A DNA stretch of 64,000 nt from Doris montereyensis (Eukaryota > Mollusca > Gastropoda > Nudibranchia > Dorididae): NCBI GenBank assembly GCA_037039925.1, contig JAXRKP010000543.1, forward strand, positions 167,501 through 231,500, given 5' to 3'. Under the pieces are notes generated by a model. It was not told the DNA's origin. It ran no database searches and saw only the letters and a list, made by a program, of their open reading frames with translations. Shown piece by piece: positions 50,865-64,000 of the stretch. The number at the start of each line of letters is the position of its first letter. Within the stretch, counting starts at the first letter, position 1. Position numbers and translations under genes: made by a program.

Positions 50865-51298
50865 TTAAAAAAACCAAATCTGATTTTGTAATTTTGTTAT
50901 TTTTTCTTTTTTCTCCTCAATTACACTATCAATCTGACTAGGCTTTATGAGACCATCAATCTGACTAGACTTTATGAGACCATCAATCTGACTAGACTTA
51001 ATGGGACCATCAATCTGACTAGACTTTATGAGACCATCAATCTGACTAGGCTTTGTGAGACCATCAATCTGACTAGACTTTATGAGACCATCAATCTGAC
51101 TAGACTTTATGAGACCATCAATCTGACTAGGCTTTATGAGACCATCAATCTGACTAGGCTTTGTGAGACCATCAATCTGACTAGACATTTCTGTAAGTAA
51201 CGGATTAATCTTGGGCTTACTGTTTTCTATGCTTTTTCTTTTCACATCAGTTGCACAACTTTCGGTTTCAACAGGTTTATTACTATTTGAGGGCTGCT
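50865..51298 (-). CDS. Putative exon with eleven copies of a 9-residue repeat
   Basis: On the minus strand, after an acceptor-like CATTTTTGGCTTTAG, the frame reads EQPSNSNKPVETESC, KRKSIENSKPKINPLL, then about eleven copies of SQIDGLIKP (a 27-base tandem unit at 50933-51187). It ends with a charged IEEKKEKITKLQNQ tail. The non-repeated flanks look like real, low-complexity protein. I do not recognise the protein. It could be the 3' part of a minus-strand gene starting near 54344, or chance coding capacity of a minisatellite. Confidence 0.35.
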
Positions 51299-51359
51299 CT
51301 AAAGCCAAAAATGATTAGCTTATAAATAGTTGCAGGTCGAATTTCTTCGATTTCTTCAG

Positions 51360-51666
51360 GGCTTTTATATTCTTTAAAACATTTGCAATTCTTGTTCGCA
51401 ACTGTGAGTCTGTCAAAGAACAAACATTTATCAAGTTTCTTAACCTGTTTACAGATAAAGTACACAGGCAAGTGTTGGCCCAGGCAAAAGACTTCCAATT
51501 CACTTACAACAGCATTTGTGATGCTATCTATATGTATGAAATGATCTCAAGTTGCGAGAAGGAGCTGCTGGTTAGACCTAATTTGGACAGAACGTCCGGG
51601 AGTTCATTGAAATCAACTGGACACATAAGAAATTCCGGATCATTAATTGATATTGGCTCTTGTTAA
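51360..51666 (+). CDS. Unassigned open stretch, coding strand uncertain
   Basis: After an acceptor-like CGATTTCTTCAG the plus strand is open for 102 codons (FFKTFAILVRNCESVKEQ, then KVHRQVLAQAKDFQF, then LKSTGHIRNSGSLIDIGSC) to TAA at 51664-51666. The opposite strand also has protein-like pieces (DPEFLMCPVDFNELPD; SYI, then DSITNAVVSELE after a 2-base shift; KSPEEIEEIRP), and those would be collinear with the 50.9-51.3 kb exon. I cannot decide between strands and recognise neither product. Confidence 0.3.
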
Positions 51667-51892
51667 TGTCCTCCAATTGCCTCATCGTCCTTCTCACTCG
51701 ATACTCAAACTGGCCAGTAGTTGGTCGTTGTTCCGGAAACAATTTCCAAAACTATGCTGTTACCTAGCGAGAATGAGAGATGAAATGACAAGCTTACTTT
51801 TTGTATTAATAAATAATTAGTTTTAAGCCGTTCAGTACACTTCATACACTAAGTGAAACACGAAATTGTGAATCTCATGATAGTGAGTGATG

Positions 51893-52185
51893 GGTAACAA
51901 TACATAATTTTACTATGACTTCGTTATAATTCAACAAATAGGTAACAATGCATCATTTTACTATGACTTCGTCATAATTCAACAAATGGGTAACAATACA
52001 TCATTTTACTATGACTTCGTCATAATTCAACAAGTGGGTAACAATACATCATTTTACTATGACTTCGTCATAATTCAACAAGTGGGTAACAATACATAAT
52101 TTTACTATGACTTCGTCATAATTCAACAAGTGGGTAACAATACATAATTTTACTATGACTTCGTCATAATTCAACAATTTTAATC
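51893..52185. repeat. 48-bp minisatellite, about 6 copies
   Basis: Units of GGGTAACAATACATCATTTT, ACTATGACTTCGTC and ATAATTCAACAAGT with few differences. Confidence 0.95.
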
Positions 52186-52408
52186 AACCTCGGCACTCTC
52201 TTTTCAGTTTCCGTTTTTCATCCTCATCCCTCTAAGGATCTCAATAGCTGCTCCCCATACAATAAAGGAAACAACTGAAATAAAGTTATGGCACAAAGAA
52301 GTGTATATTTAACACGCAAAAACTATTAGAAGAGTTAACAGCAAATTATACATAGGTAATAATGCCTAGTATTACTAAAGTATTAGAACAGTTAGCAACA
52401 AATTATAC

Positions 52409-53024
52409 GTAAGATAAGATAAGAAGAATATTTATATTGCGTCTTCCCTCAGAAGAGCTCAAGGCGCATTACAAGCGAAATGATTACACAGACATGGCAT
52501 GCTATCGCTAAAACATTTTACATAAAACAGATGCATCAATAAAAAAATAGTATCACAATCCATTCAGTAAAAGCACGCAATTCAATAAAATTCATCTAAA
52601 TATGTTGGAGAAGTAGTGGGTCTTCAAGCGAGATTTCAGTATATTCAAAGACTCTGCAGACTGGACGTCCCATGGTAAAATGTTCCAAATTTTGGCTGCC
52701 TGTGTTTGTAGGGCCCTATCTCCGAAAGTCTTAAGTTTAGTTTTGGGTGTTTGTATCATTTTCTTGCTCGCTGAGCGCAGTGATCTGTTCGGTGTGTATT
52801 TAGGAACTAACTCTTTTAAGTAGACTGGAAAGTCAGCCTCGTGCAGGCATTGGTACGTGATTGTAGCTATCTTGTAGTCAATGCGGGATTTTATTGGGAG
52901 CCAGTGTAGGTGTTTAAGTATTGGCGTAATGTGTTCTCTTTTGAAACTTTCATAACTAATCTGGCGGCATTGTTTTGTATTATCTGCATTTTCTTGATTT
53001 GTGTCAGTGGAAGTCCAGCCTGCA
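52409..53024 (-). mobile_element. 5'-truncated CR1/L2-like LINE, 3' end only
   Basis: This 616-base segment is nearly identical to 62133-62748, the 3' end of the longer LINE at the right edge. It begins with the same (TAAGA)n-like tail GTAAGATAAGATAAG and stops within the end of the reverse-transcriptase ORF. Truncation of the element's 5' side is typical of target-primed reverse transcription. A 38-bp array starts exactly at the break. Confidence 0.9.
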
Positions 53025-54215
53025 ATGTTGAAAACTAACCTGAATATGACTATTTTGAGGCAATGTTGAAAACCTTACATAAATATGAGTATTTTGAGTC
53101 AATGTTGAAAACTAACCTGAAAATGACTATTTTGAGGCAATGTTGAAAACTAACCTGAATATGACTATGTTGAGGCAATGTTGAAAATTAATCTGAGTAT
53201 GACTATTTTGAGGCAATGTTGAAAACTAACCTGATTATGACTATTTTGAGGCAATGTTGAAAATTAATCTGAATACGACTATTTTGAGGCAATGTTGAAA
53301 ATTAACCTGATTATGACTATTTTGAGGCAATGTTGAAAATTAACCTGATTATGACTATTTTGAGGCAATGTTGAAAAATAACCTGAATATGACTATTTTG
53401 AGGCAATGTTGAAAATTAACCTGATTATGACTATTTTGAGGCAATGTTGATAACTAATCTGAATATGACTATTTTGAAACAATATTGAAAACTAACCTGA
53501 ATATGACTATTTTGAAGCACTTTTGAAAACTAATCTGAATATGACAATTTTGAGGCAATTATGAAAACTAACCTGAATATGACTATTTTGAGGCAGTGTT
53601 GAAAACATGAACACGACTATTTTAGGCAAATTTGAAAACTAACTTGAAAATGACTATTTTGAGGCAATGTTGAAAACTAACCTGAATATGACTATTTTGT
53701 GGCAATATTGAAAATTAACTTGAATGTGACTAATTTGAGGCAATGTTGAAAACTAACCTGAATATGGCTATTTTGAGATGATGTTGAAAACTAACATAAA
53801 TATAACTATTTTGAGGCAATGTTGATAAGTAACCTGAATATGACTATTTTGAGACACTGTTGAAAACTAACCTGACGAAAACTATTTTGAGACAATGTTG
53901 AAAACTAACCTGACGAAAACTATTTTGAGGCAATGTTGAAAACTAATCTGAAAATGGCTATTTTGAGGCAATGTTCAAAAATAACCTGAACATGTCTATT
54001 TTGAGGCAATGTTGAAAACTAACCTGAATATGACTATTTTGAGGCAATGAAGAAAACTAACCTGAATATGACTTTTTTAGGCAATGTTAAAAACTAATCT
54101 GAAAATGGCTATTTTGAGGCAATGTTCAAAAATAACCCGAACATGTCTATTTTGAGGCAATGTTGAAAACCAACCTGAATATGACTATTTTGAGGCAATG
54201 TTGAAAACTAACCGA
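53025..54215. repeat. 38-bp minisatellite, about 31 copies
   Basis: Units of ATGTTGAAAACTAACCTGA + ATATGACTATTTTGAGGCA. Copies are more diverged than in most arrays here, suggesting greater age. Confidence 0.96.
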
Positions 54216-54230
54216 GTACAGCTCATTTAC

Positions 54231-54344
54231 CAGTTTCCAGACACCATTTAGATGGAGATTATTACATTGATTGTTTGGTAGATAAATCATCTGCAATGCG
54301 CTATCCTCACTGATATTTTCTATGATATTTATGTTGTTGTCCAT
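54231..54344 (-). CDS. Putative first coding exon of an unknown minus-strand gene
   Basis: A minus-strand ATG at 54344-54342 opens 38 codons (MDNNINIIENISEDSALQMI, then LPNNQCNNLHLNGVWKL) ending at a donor-like CTG|GTAAAT at 54230. The acidic, non-repetitive composition looks like real protein. It lies just outside the 38-bp array and upstream, on the same strand, of the exon-like pieces at 50.9-51.7 kb. No family is recognised. Confidence 0.3.
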
Positions 54345-54536
54345 TGTGTCATTCTAAAACACATTTATTTCCCAAACTTCTTATTTGACGTATATCCATA
54401 CGACAAATAAGACATTTTAAAAGAAATGTGTTTTAGCAGAAGCTCATCCTTAAATCTTGACAAAACATTAGCTCAAAATCTTCATGTAATATTTATGTTT
54501 AGCTCTGATAAAACACATAGTCGTGGTCATTGTCCT

Positions 54537-55005
<469 letters not shown>

Positions 55006-55059
55006 ATAGAGAGAAAAAAGGGGTGGGGAGGATGGCACAGAAACAGAGAGACACAAGGG

Positions 55060-55585
55060 AGAGAGAGAAAAGGGGGCGGGGCAGAGGACAAAGAGAGGGA
55101 AGTAACAGACAAGTAAAGACAGAAACAAGTGAGAGAGAGAAAGGGGGAGGGGGACATAGGACAAAGAGAGGAAGTAACAGACAAGTAAAGACAGAAACAA
55201 GTCAGAGAGAAAGGGGGGGGCAGAGGACAAAGAGAGGGAAGTAACAGACAAGTAAAGACAGAAACAAGTCAGAGAGAGAAAGGGGGGGCAGAGGACAAAG
55301 AGAGGGATGAGAGAGAGAGAGTAACAGACAAGTAAAGACAGAAACAAATGAGAGACAGAAAGAGGGGGGCAGAGGACAAAGAGAGGAAGTAACAGACAAA
55401 TAAAGACAGGAACAAGTGAGAGAGAGAGAGAGAGAAAGGGGCAGAGGACAAAGAGAGGGAAGTAACAGACAAGTAAAGACATAAACAAATGAGAGAGAGA
55501 AAGGAGGGGGGCAGGGACAAAGAGGAGGAAGTAACAGACAAATAAAGACAGAAACAAGTGAGAGAGAGAGAGAGAGAGAGGGACA
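55060..55585. repeat. Purine-rich minisatellite of about 68 bp
   Basis: About seven imperfect units with GGCAGAGGACAAAGAGAGGG, AAGTAACAGACAAGTAAAG and ACAGAAACAAGTGAGAGAG. The same unit reappears at 56075-56255 beyond a GA tract. Confidence 0.88.
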
Positions 55586-55691
55586 AATCAGAGACAGGTA
55601 GAAACGGAGAGAGACAGTTAGAGACAGAGACAGGCGGAGAGACAGAGAGACTGAGACAAATCAGTGGGAGCTAAAGAGACAAACAAGTCAG

Positions 55692-56020
<329 letters not shown>

Positions 56021-56255
56021 TACTGAGACAGATAGAGTCAGAGAGAAACAGAGACACAAGAGAGAGAGAGAAGGGGGGGGCAGAGGACAAAGAGAGGGAA
56101 GTAACAGACAAGTAAAGACAGAAACAAGTGAGAGAGAGAGGGGGAGGGGGAGGGACAAAGAGAGGGAAGTAACAGACAAGTAAAGACAGAAACAAGTCAG
56201 AGAGAGAGAGAGAGAGAGAGAGGAGAAGTAACAGACAAGTAAAGAGAGAAACAAG

Positions 56256-57115
<860 letters not shown>

Positions 57116-57164
57116 TAGAACAAACACACAACAGCGGCACGACTTGTTGAACACGCTATGACGG

Positions 57165-57847
57165 ATGGGTAGCTCAACACACAAGAGTTGGTCAAACAAT
57201 GTAAATGGGACGTATGGGTAGTTCAACACACAAGAGTGGGTCAAACAATGTAAATGGGACGTATGGGTAGTTCAACACACAAGAGTTGGTCAAACAATGT
57301 AAATGGGACGTATGGGTAGCTCAACACACAAGAGTGGGTCAAACAATGTAAATGGGACGTATGGGTAGTTCAACACACAAGAGTTGGCCAAACAATGTAA
57401 ATGGGACGTATGGGTAGCTCAACACACAAGAGTGGGTCAAACAATGTAAATGGGACGTATGCGTAGCTCAACACACAAGAGTGGGTCAAACAATGTAAAT
57501 GGGACGTATGGGTAGTTCAACACACAAGAGTGGGTCAAACAATGTAAATGGGACGTATGGGTAGTTGAACACACAAGAGTTGGTCAAACAATGTAAATGG
57601 GACGTATGGGTAGTTCAACACACAAGAGTGGGTCAAACAATGTAAATGGGACGTATGGGTCGTTCAACACACAAGAGTGGGTCAAACAATGTAAATGGGA
57701 CGTATGGGTAGTTCAACACACAAGAGTTGGTCAAACAATGTAAATGGGACGTATGGGTAGTTCAACACACAAGAGTGGGTCAAACAATGTAAATGGGACG
57801 TATGCGTAGCTCAACACACAAGAGTTGGTCAAACAATGTAAATGGGG
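57165..57847. repeat. 50-bp minisatellite, about 14 copies
   Basis: Units of GTAGTTCAACACACAAGAG, TGGGTCAAACAATG and TAAATGGGACGTATGG. Copies are highly similar, with AGTT/AGCT and GTGGG/GTTGG variants partly alternating. Confidence 0.96.
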
Positions 57848-58620
<773 letters not shown>

Positions 58621-61600
58621 AGACTACACAGACACGCAGATGTCAACTTATCTCTGCCACTAGACACGCAGACACCCAGATGTCCAACTTATCTCTGCCA
58701 CTAGACACGTAGACACCCAGATGTCCAACTTATCTCTGACACTAGATACGTAGACACCCAGATGTCCAACGTATCTCTGCTACTAGATACGTAGACACCC
58801 AAATGTCCAACTTATCTCTGCCACTAGACACGCAGACACCCAGACACCCAGATGTCCAACTTATCTCTGCCACTAGACACGTAGACACCCAAATGTCCAA
58901 CTTATCTCTGTCACTAGACACGTAGACAGCCAAATGTCCAACTTATCTCTGTCACTAGACACGTAGGCACCGAAATGTCCAACTTGTCTCTGTCACTAGA
59001 CACGTAGACACCCAAATATACAACTTATCTCTGTCACTAGATACGTAGACACCCAGATGTCTAACTTATCTCTGCCACTAGATACGTAGACACCCAGATG
59101 TCCAACTTGTCTCTGTCACTAGACACGTAGACACCCAGATGTCCAACTTATCTTTGTCACTAGACACGTAGACACCCAAATGTACAATTTATCTCTGTCA
59201 CTAGACACGTAGACACCCAGATGTCCAACTTATCTCTGCCACTAGACACGCAGACACCCAGACACCTAGATGCCCAACTTATCTCTGACACTAGACACGC
59301 AGACACCCAGATGTCCAACTTATCTCTATCACTAGACACGCAGACACCCAGATGTTCAACTTATCTCTGCCACTAGACACGCAGACACACAGACACCTAG
59401 ATGTCCAACTTATCTCTGCCACTAGACACGTAACCACCCAGACACCCAAATGTCCAATTTATCTCTGCCACTAGACACGTAGACACCCAAATGTCCAACT
59501 TATCTCTGCCACTAGACACGCAGAGACCCACATGTCCAACTTATCTCTGCCACTAGACACGTAGACACCCAAATGTCCAACTTATCTCTGTCACTAGACA
59601 CGTAAACACCCAAATGTCCAACTTATCTCTGTCAGTAGACACGTAGACACCCAAATGTCCAAACTAGATATCTCTGTCCAACACTAGACACGCAGACACC
59701 CAAATGTCCAACTTGTCTCTGCCACTAGACACGTAGACACCCAAATGTCCAACTTATCTCTGCCACTAGACACACAGACACCCAGATGTCCAACTTATCT
59801 CTGCCACTAGACACGTAGACACCCAGATGTCCAACTTATCTCTGACACTAGACACATAGACACCCAGATGTCCAACGTATCTCTGCTACTAGATACGTAG
59901 ACACCCAAATGTACAACTTATCTCTGCCACTAGACACGCAGACACCCAGACACCCAGATGTCCAACTTATCTCTGCCACTAGACACGTAGACAAGTAGAC
60001 ACCCAGATGTCTAACTTATCTCTGCCACTAGACACGTAGACACGTAGACACCCAAATGTCCAATTTATCTCTGCCACTAGACACATAGACACCCAAATGT
60101 CCAACTTATCTCTGTAACTAGACACGTAGACAGCCAAATGTCCAACTTATCTCTGTCACTAGACACGTAGGCACCCAAATGTCCAACTTGTCTCTGTCAC
60201 TAGACACGTAGACACCCAAATGTACAACTTATCTCTGTCACTAGATACGTAGACACCCAGATGTCCAACTTATCTCTGCCACTAGATACGTCGACACCCA
60301 GATGTCCAACTTGTCTCTGTCACTAGACACGTAGACACCCAGATGTCCAACTTATCTTTGTCACTAGACACGTAGACACCCAAATGTACAACTTATCTCT
60401 GCCACTAGACACGCAGACACCTAGATGTCCAACTTATCTCTGCCACTAGACACGCAGACACCCAGATGTCCAACTTATCTCTATCACTAGACACGCAGAC
60501 ACCCAGATGTTCAACTTATCTCTGCCACTAGACACGCAGACACCCAGACACCTAGATGTCCAACTTATCTCTGCCACTAGACACGTAACCACCCAGACAC
60601 CCAAATGTCCAACTTATCTCTGCCACTAGACACGTAGACACCCAAATGTCCAAGTTATCTCTGCCACTAGACACGCAGACACCCAAATGTCCAACGTATC
60701 TCTGCCACTAGACACGTAGACACCCAAATGTCCAACTTATCTCTGTCACTAGACACGTAGACACCCAAATGTCCAACTTATCTCTGTCACTAGACACGTA
60801 GACACCCAAATGTCCAACTTGTCTCTGCCACTAGATACGTAGACACCCAAATGTCCAACTTATCTCTGCCACTAGACACGCAGACACCCAAATGTCCAAC
60901 TTGTCTCTGCCACTAGACACGTAGACACCCAAATGTCCAACTTATTTCTGCCACTAGACACACAGACACCCAGATGTCCAACTTATCTCTGCCACTAGAC
61001 ACGTAGACACCCAAATGTCCAACTTATCTCTGCCACTAGAAGCATAGACACCCAGACACCCAGATGTCCAACTTATCTCTGCCACTAGACACGTAGACAC
61101 CCAAATGTCCAAGTTGTCTCTGCCACTAGACACACAGGAACCAAAATGTCCAACTAATCTCTGCCACTAGACACGTAGACACCCAAATGTCCAACTTATC
61201 TCTGCCACTAGATACGTAGACACCCAAATGTCCAACTTGTCTCTGCCACTAGACACGTAGACACCCAAATGTGCAACTTATCTCTGTCACTAGATACCCA
61301 GAGACCCAAATGTCCAACTTGTCTCTGCCACTAGACACGTAGACACGTAGACACGTAGACACCCAGATGGCCAACTAATCTCTGCCACTAGACACGTAGA
61401 CACCCAAATGTCCAACGTATCTCTGTCACTAGACACGTAGACACCCAGATATCCAACTTATCTCTGCCACTAGAAGCATAGACACCCAGACACCCAGATA
61501 TCCAACTTATCTCTGCCACTACACACGTAGACACCCAAATGTCCAACTTGTCTCTGACACTGGACACATAGACACCCAAATGTCCAACTTGTCTCTGCCA

Positions 61601-62132
61601 CTAGACACGTAGATACGTAGACAACCAGATGTCCAACTTGTTTCTGCCACTAGACACGTAGACACGAAGACACCCAGATGTCCAACTTGTCTCTGCCACT
61701 AGACACGTAGACACATAGACACCCAGATGTCCAACATATCTCTGCCACTAGACACGTAGACACGAAGACACCCAGATGTCCAACTTATCTCTGCCACTAG
61801 ACACGTAGACACCCAGATGTCCAACTTTTCTCTGACACTAGACACGTAGACACCCAGATGTCCAACTTATCTCTGCCACTAGATACGTAGACACCCAAAT
61901 GTCCAACTTATCTCTGCCTCTAGATACGTAGACACCCAGATGTCCAACTTGTCTCTGTCACTAGACACGTAGACACCCAGATCTCCAACTTGTCTCTGTC
62001 ACTAGACACGTAGACACGCAGATGTCCAACTTGTCTCTGCCACTAGACACGTAGACACCCAGATGTCCAACTTATCTCTGCCACTAGACACGTAGACACC
62101 CAAATGTCCAATTTATCTCTGCCACTAGACAT
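58621..62132. repeat. 41-bp minisatellite, about 85 copies
   Basis: Units of ACACCCAGATGTCCAAC, TTATCTCTGCCACTAG and ACACGTAG, with CCAAATG, TGTCACT and GATACG variants and occasional 8-10-base duplications (ACACCCAG, ACACGTAG). The array ends exactly at the 3' tail of the LINE. Confidence 0.97.
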
Positions 62133-62614
62133 GTAAGATAAGATAAGAAGAATATTTATATTGCGTCTTCCCTCAGAAGAGCTCAAGGCGCATTACAAGC
62201 AAAATGATTACACAGGCATGGCATGCTATGGCTAAAACATTTTACATAAAACAGATGCATCAATAAAAAAAATAGTATCACAATCAATTCAGTAAAAGCA
62301 CGTAATTCAATAAAATTCATCTAAATATGTTGAGAAGTAGTGGGTCTTCAAGCGAGATTTCAGTATATTCAAAGACTCTGCAGACTGGACGTCCCATGGT
62401 AAAATGTTCCAAATTTTGGCTGCCTGTGTTTGTAGGGCCCTATCTCCGAAAGTCTTAAGTTTAGTTTTGGGTGTTTGTATCATTTTCTTGCTCGCTGAGC
62501 GCAGTGATCTGTTCGGTGTGTACTTAGAACTAACTCTTTTTAAGTAGACTGGAAAGTCAGCCTCGTGCAGGCATTGGTACGTGATTGTAGCTATCTTGTA
62601 GTCAATGCGGGATT
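62133..62614 (-). mobile_element. 3' end of CR1/L2-like LINE, longer copy
   Basis: Untranslated and terminal ORF part of the LINE on the minus strand, ending in the GTAAGATAAGATAAG tail. Nearly identical to 52409-52890. Confidence 0.88.
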
Positions 62615-64000
62615 TTATTGGGAGCCAGTGTAGGTGTTTAAGTATTGGCGTAATGTGTTCTCTTTTGAAACTTCCATAACTAATCTGGCGGCATTGTTTT
62701 GTATTATCTGCAGTTTCTTGATTTGTGTCAGTGGAAGTCCAGCCTGCAGAGAATTGCAGTAATCAATTCTTGAAAGGACAAATGAGCAAATTAATTTGTT
62801 TGTTGCTTCAGGAGTGATGTATTTCCTGATATGACATATTCTTTTAATTCCAGATAGCAAACTTTTCTCAAATGTGAGATATGGTCTTCCATGGACATGG
62901 TACAATCCATGATAACTCCTAAATTTCTTACTTTTTTGACAACAGGAATTTCTTCGCCACAGATTTTAACATATCTTAATTTAGTTGCTTCTACTTTGGC
63001 TTTGCTTCCTATTGCTATAACTTCTGTTTTGTTCTCATTTAATTTCAATTTATTGGATGTCATCCACGAAGAAATATGGGTGGCGCAATCATTAAGGGAA
63101 GTTATGACAGATGGCAGTCCGGATATTTCAGCAGACTTATAGAGCTGAGTGTCGTCAGCGTAAATGTGGTAATTAAAATGATGTTGATTGATGATGTTGT
63201 GTATTGGTTGTGCGTACAAAGAAAAAGGATTGGCCCCAGAACCGAGCCTTGGGGCACACCAAAATGAAGAACAGAATAATTTGATAGCTTTCCATGGACT
63301 GATACAGCTTGCTTTCTATTGCTGATGTACGAACTGAACCATTCCAGAGCAGTGCCTTTGATGCCAAAAGATAACTCTAAACGTTTAAGAAGAATGCCAT
63401 GATCTATAGTGTCAAATGCAGCAGATAGGTCTAACAAGGCTAAAATGGATAGTTCTCCTTTATCGGTCGAATTCCGTAAATCAGATTGTACTTTCAGAAG
63501 TGCTGTCTCTGTGCTGTGCTTTCTTCTATAAGCAGACTGATAGGTTCCTTTCAAAGAGTTTTCATCTAAGTGTTGGTCGATTTGGCTCAAAACAGCTTTT
63601 TCTAATATTTTGGAAAGAAATGGTAGGTTGGACACTGGTCTGTAATTTTTAAGATCGTTTTGATCAAGGTTGTTCTTTTTTAATAAAGGTCTAACTATGG
63701 CCTCCTTAAAACTAGGGACAACAATTCCATTTTTAGTGACTGGTTGATAATATTGGTAATATGAGGCAAGGTGATATCAAGGCAGCTAAGAAACAGATTT
63801 ACTGGCAGTGGATCAAGTTCACACAATGTTTTAGTAGATTTCATGATTGTAGATTTAACAAAATCTTCTGTTACAGGTTTAAAAGAAGAAAAGGAATTAC
63901 CGTCAAATACGTGATACCTGGGATCAGAGTTTGTGGCATCTAAGTTTTCTCGTATCTTTTTAATCTTATCGATGAAAAAATGATTGAAAGCTTCAGGTAA
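62615..64000 (-). pseudogene. Reverse transcriptase of CR1/L2-like LINE, frameshifted and running off the window
   Basis: From the right edge leftwards the minus strand encodes the reverse transcriptase of a CR1/L2-like element of the Jockey superfamily. Landmarks are [52 protein letters not shown], motif [14 protein letters not shown] (about 63402-63440), motif [14 protein letters not shown] (about 63223-63261), the active site YADD (63151-63162), then NKLKLNENKTEVI and a C-terminal NKLICSFVLSRIDYCNSL. Catalytic Asp residues are kept, but the frame shifts near 63745, 63215 and 62850, so this copy is inactive. The endonuclease would lie beyond base 64000. Confidence 0.9.

Overview
The window is nuclear DNA of an animal, most likely a marine mollusc and possibly a gastropod. 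The evidence is a split TRAF6-type gene with GT-AG introns, tRNA-derived SINEs with RNA polymerase III boxes, a CR1/L2-like LINE, long CT/GA microsatellites and dispersed CTAGAT-rich DNA. The mollusc placement is inference from this repeat style and was not tested. Roughly two thirds of the 64 kb is tandem repeat.

Region 1 (1-3.3 kb) holds microsatellites, CTAGAT-rich DNA and a decayed LINE endonuclease fragment. Region 2 (3.34-24.33 kb, + strand) is a TRAF6-like signalling gene. Its RING exon, four zinc-finger exons and last exon (linker, coiled coil, MATH domain) keep good splice sites and compatible phases. The reading frame is broken by a 2-base GA insertion in exon 2, and by a TAA plus a frame change in exon 6. 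A possible 194-base intron would remove both exon 6 problems. Its introns are filled with minisatellites. Intron 4 alone is 12.4 kb, mostly one 39-45-base repeat family, and also carries a 47-base array that appears to have grown out of a SINE and a hammerhead-ribozyme-like core.

Region 3 (24.38-40.3 kb) is an almost unbroken G/T-rich satellite: a 42-base array, a 30-base array of nearly 12 kb, a short 70-base composite array, then a second 42-base array. The composite looks like the ancestor of the arrays beside it. Region 4 (40.3-50.2 kb) has a SINE, a 3.6 kb array of a 48-base T/C-rich unit, smaller arrays, a decayed minus-strand gene related to a repetitive metazoan family, and long CT tracts.

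Region 5 (50.2-54.4 kb) has a CpG-rich patch and several exon-like stretches, including one that encodes a 9-residue repeat. These may belong to a minus-strand gene of unknown function, although an open frame also exists on the plus strand. A 5'-truncated LINE copy and a 38-base array sit between them. Region 6 (54.5-58.4 kb) is a purine microsatellite mosaic plus a 50-base array. Region 7 (58.6-62.1 kb) is a 41-base array that runs directly into a second, longer copy of the same LINE on the minus strand, which leaves the window at the right edge with its reverse transcriptase still recognisable.

The only gene with a confident function is the TRAF6 homologue. The other coding sequence is transposon-derived or unassigned. 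I see no rRNA gene, intact tRNA gene, CRISPR array or prokaryotic feature.
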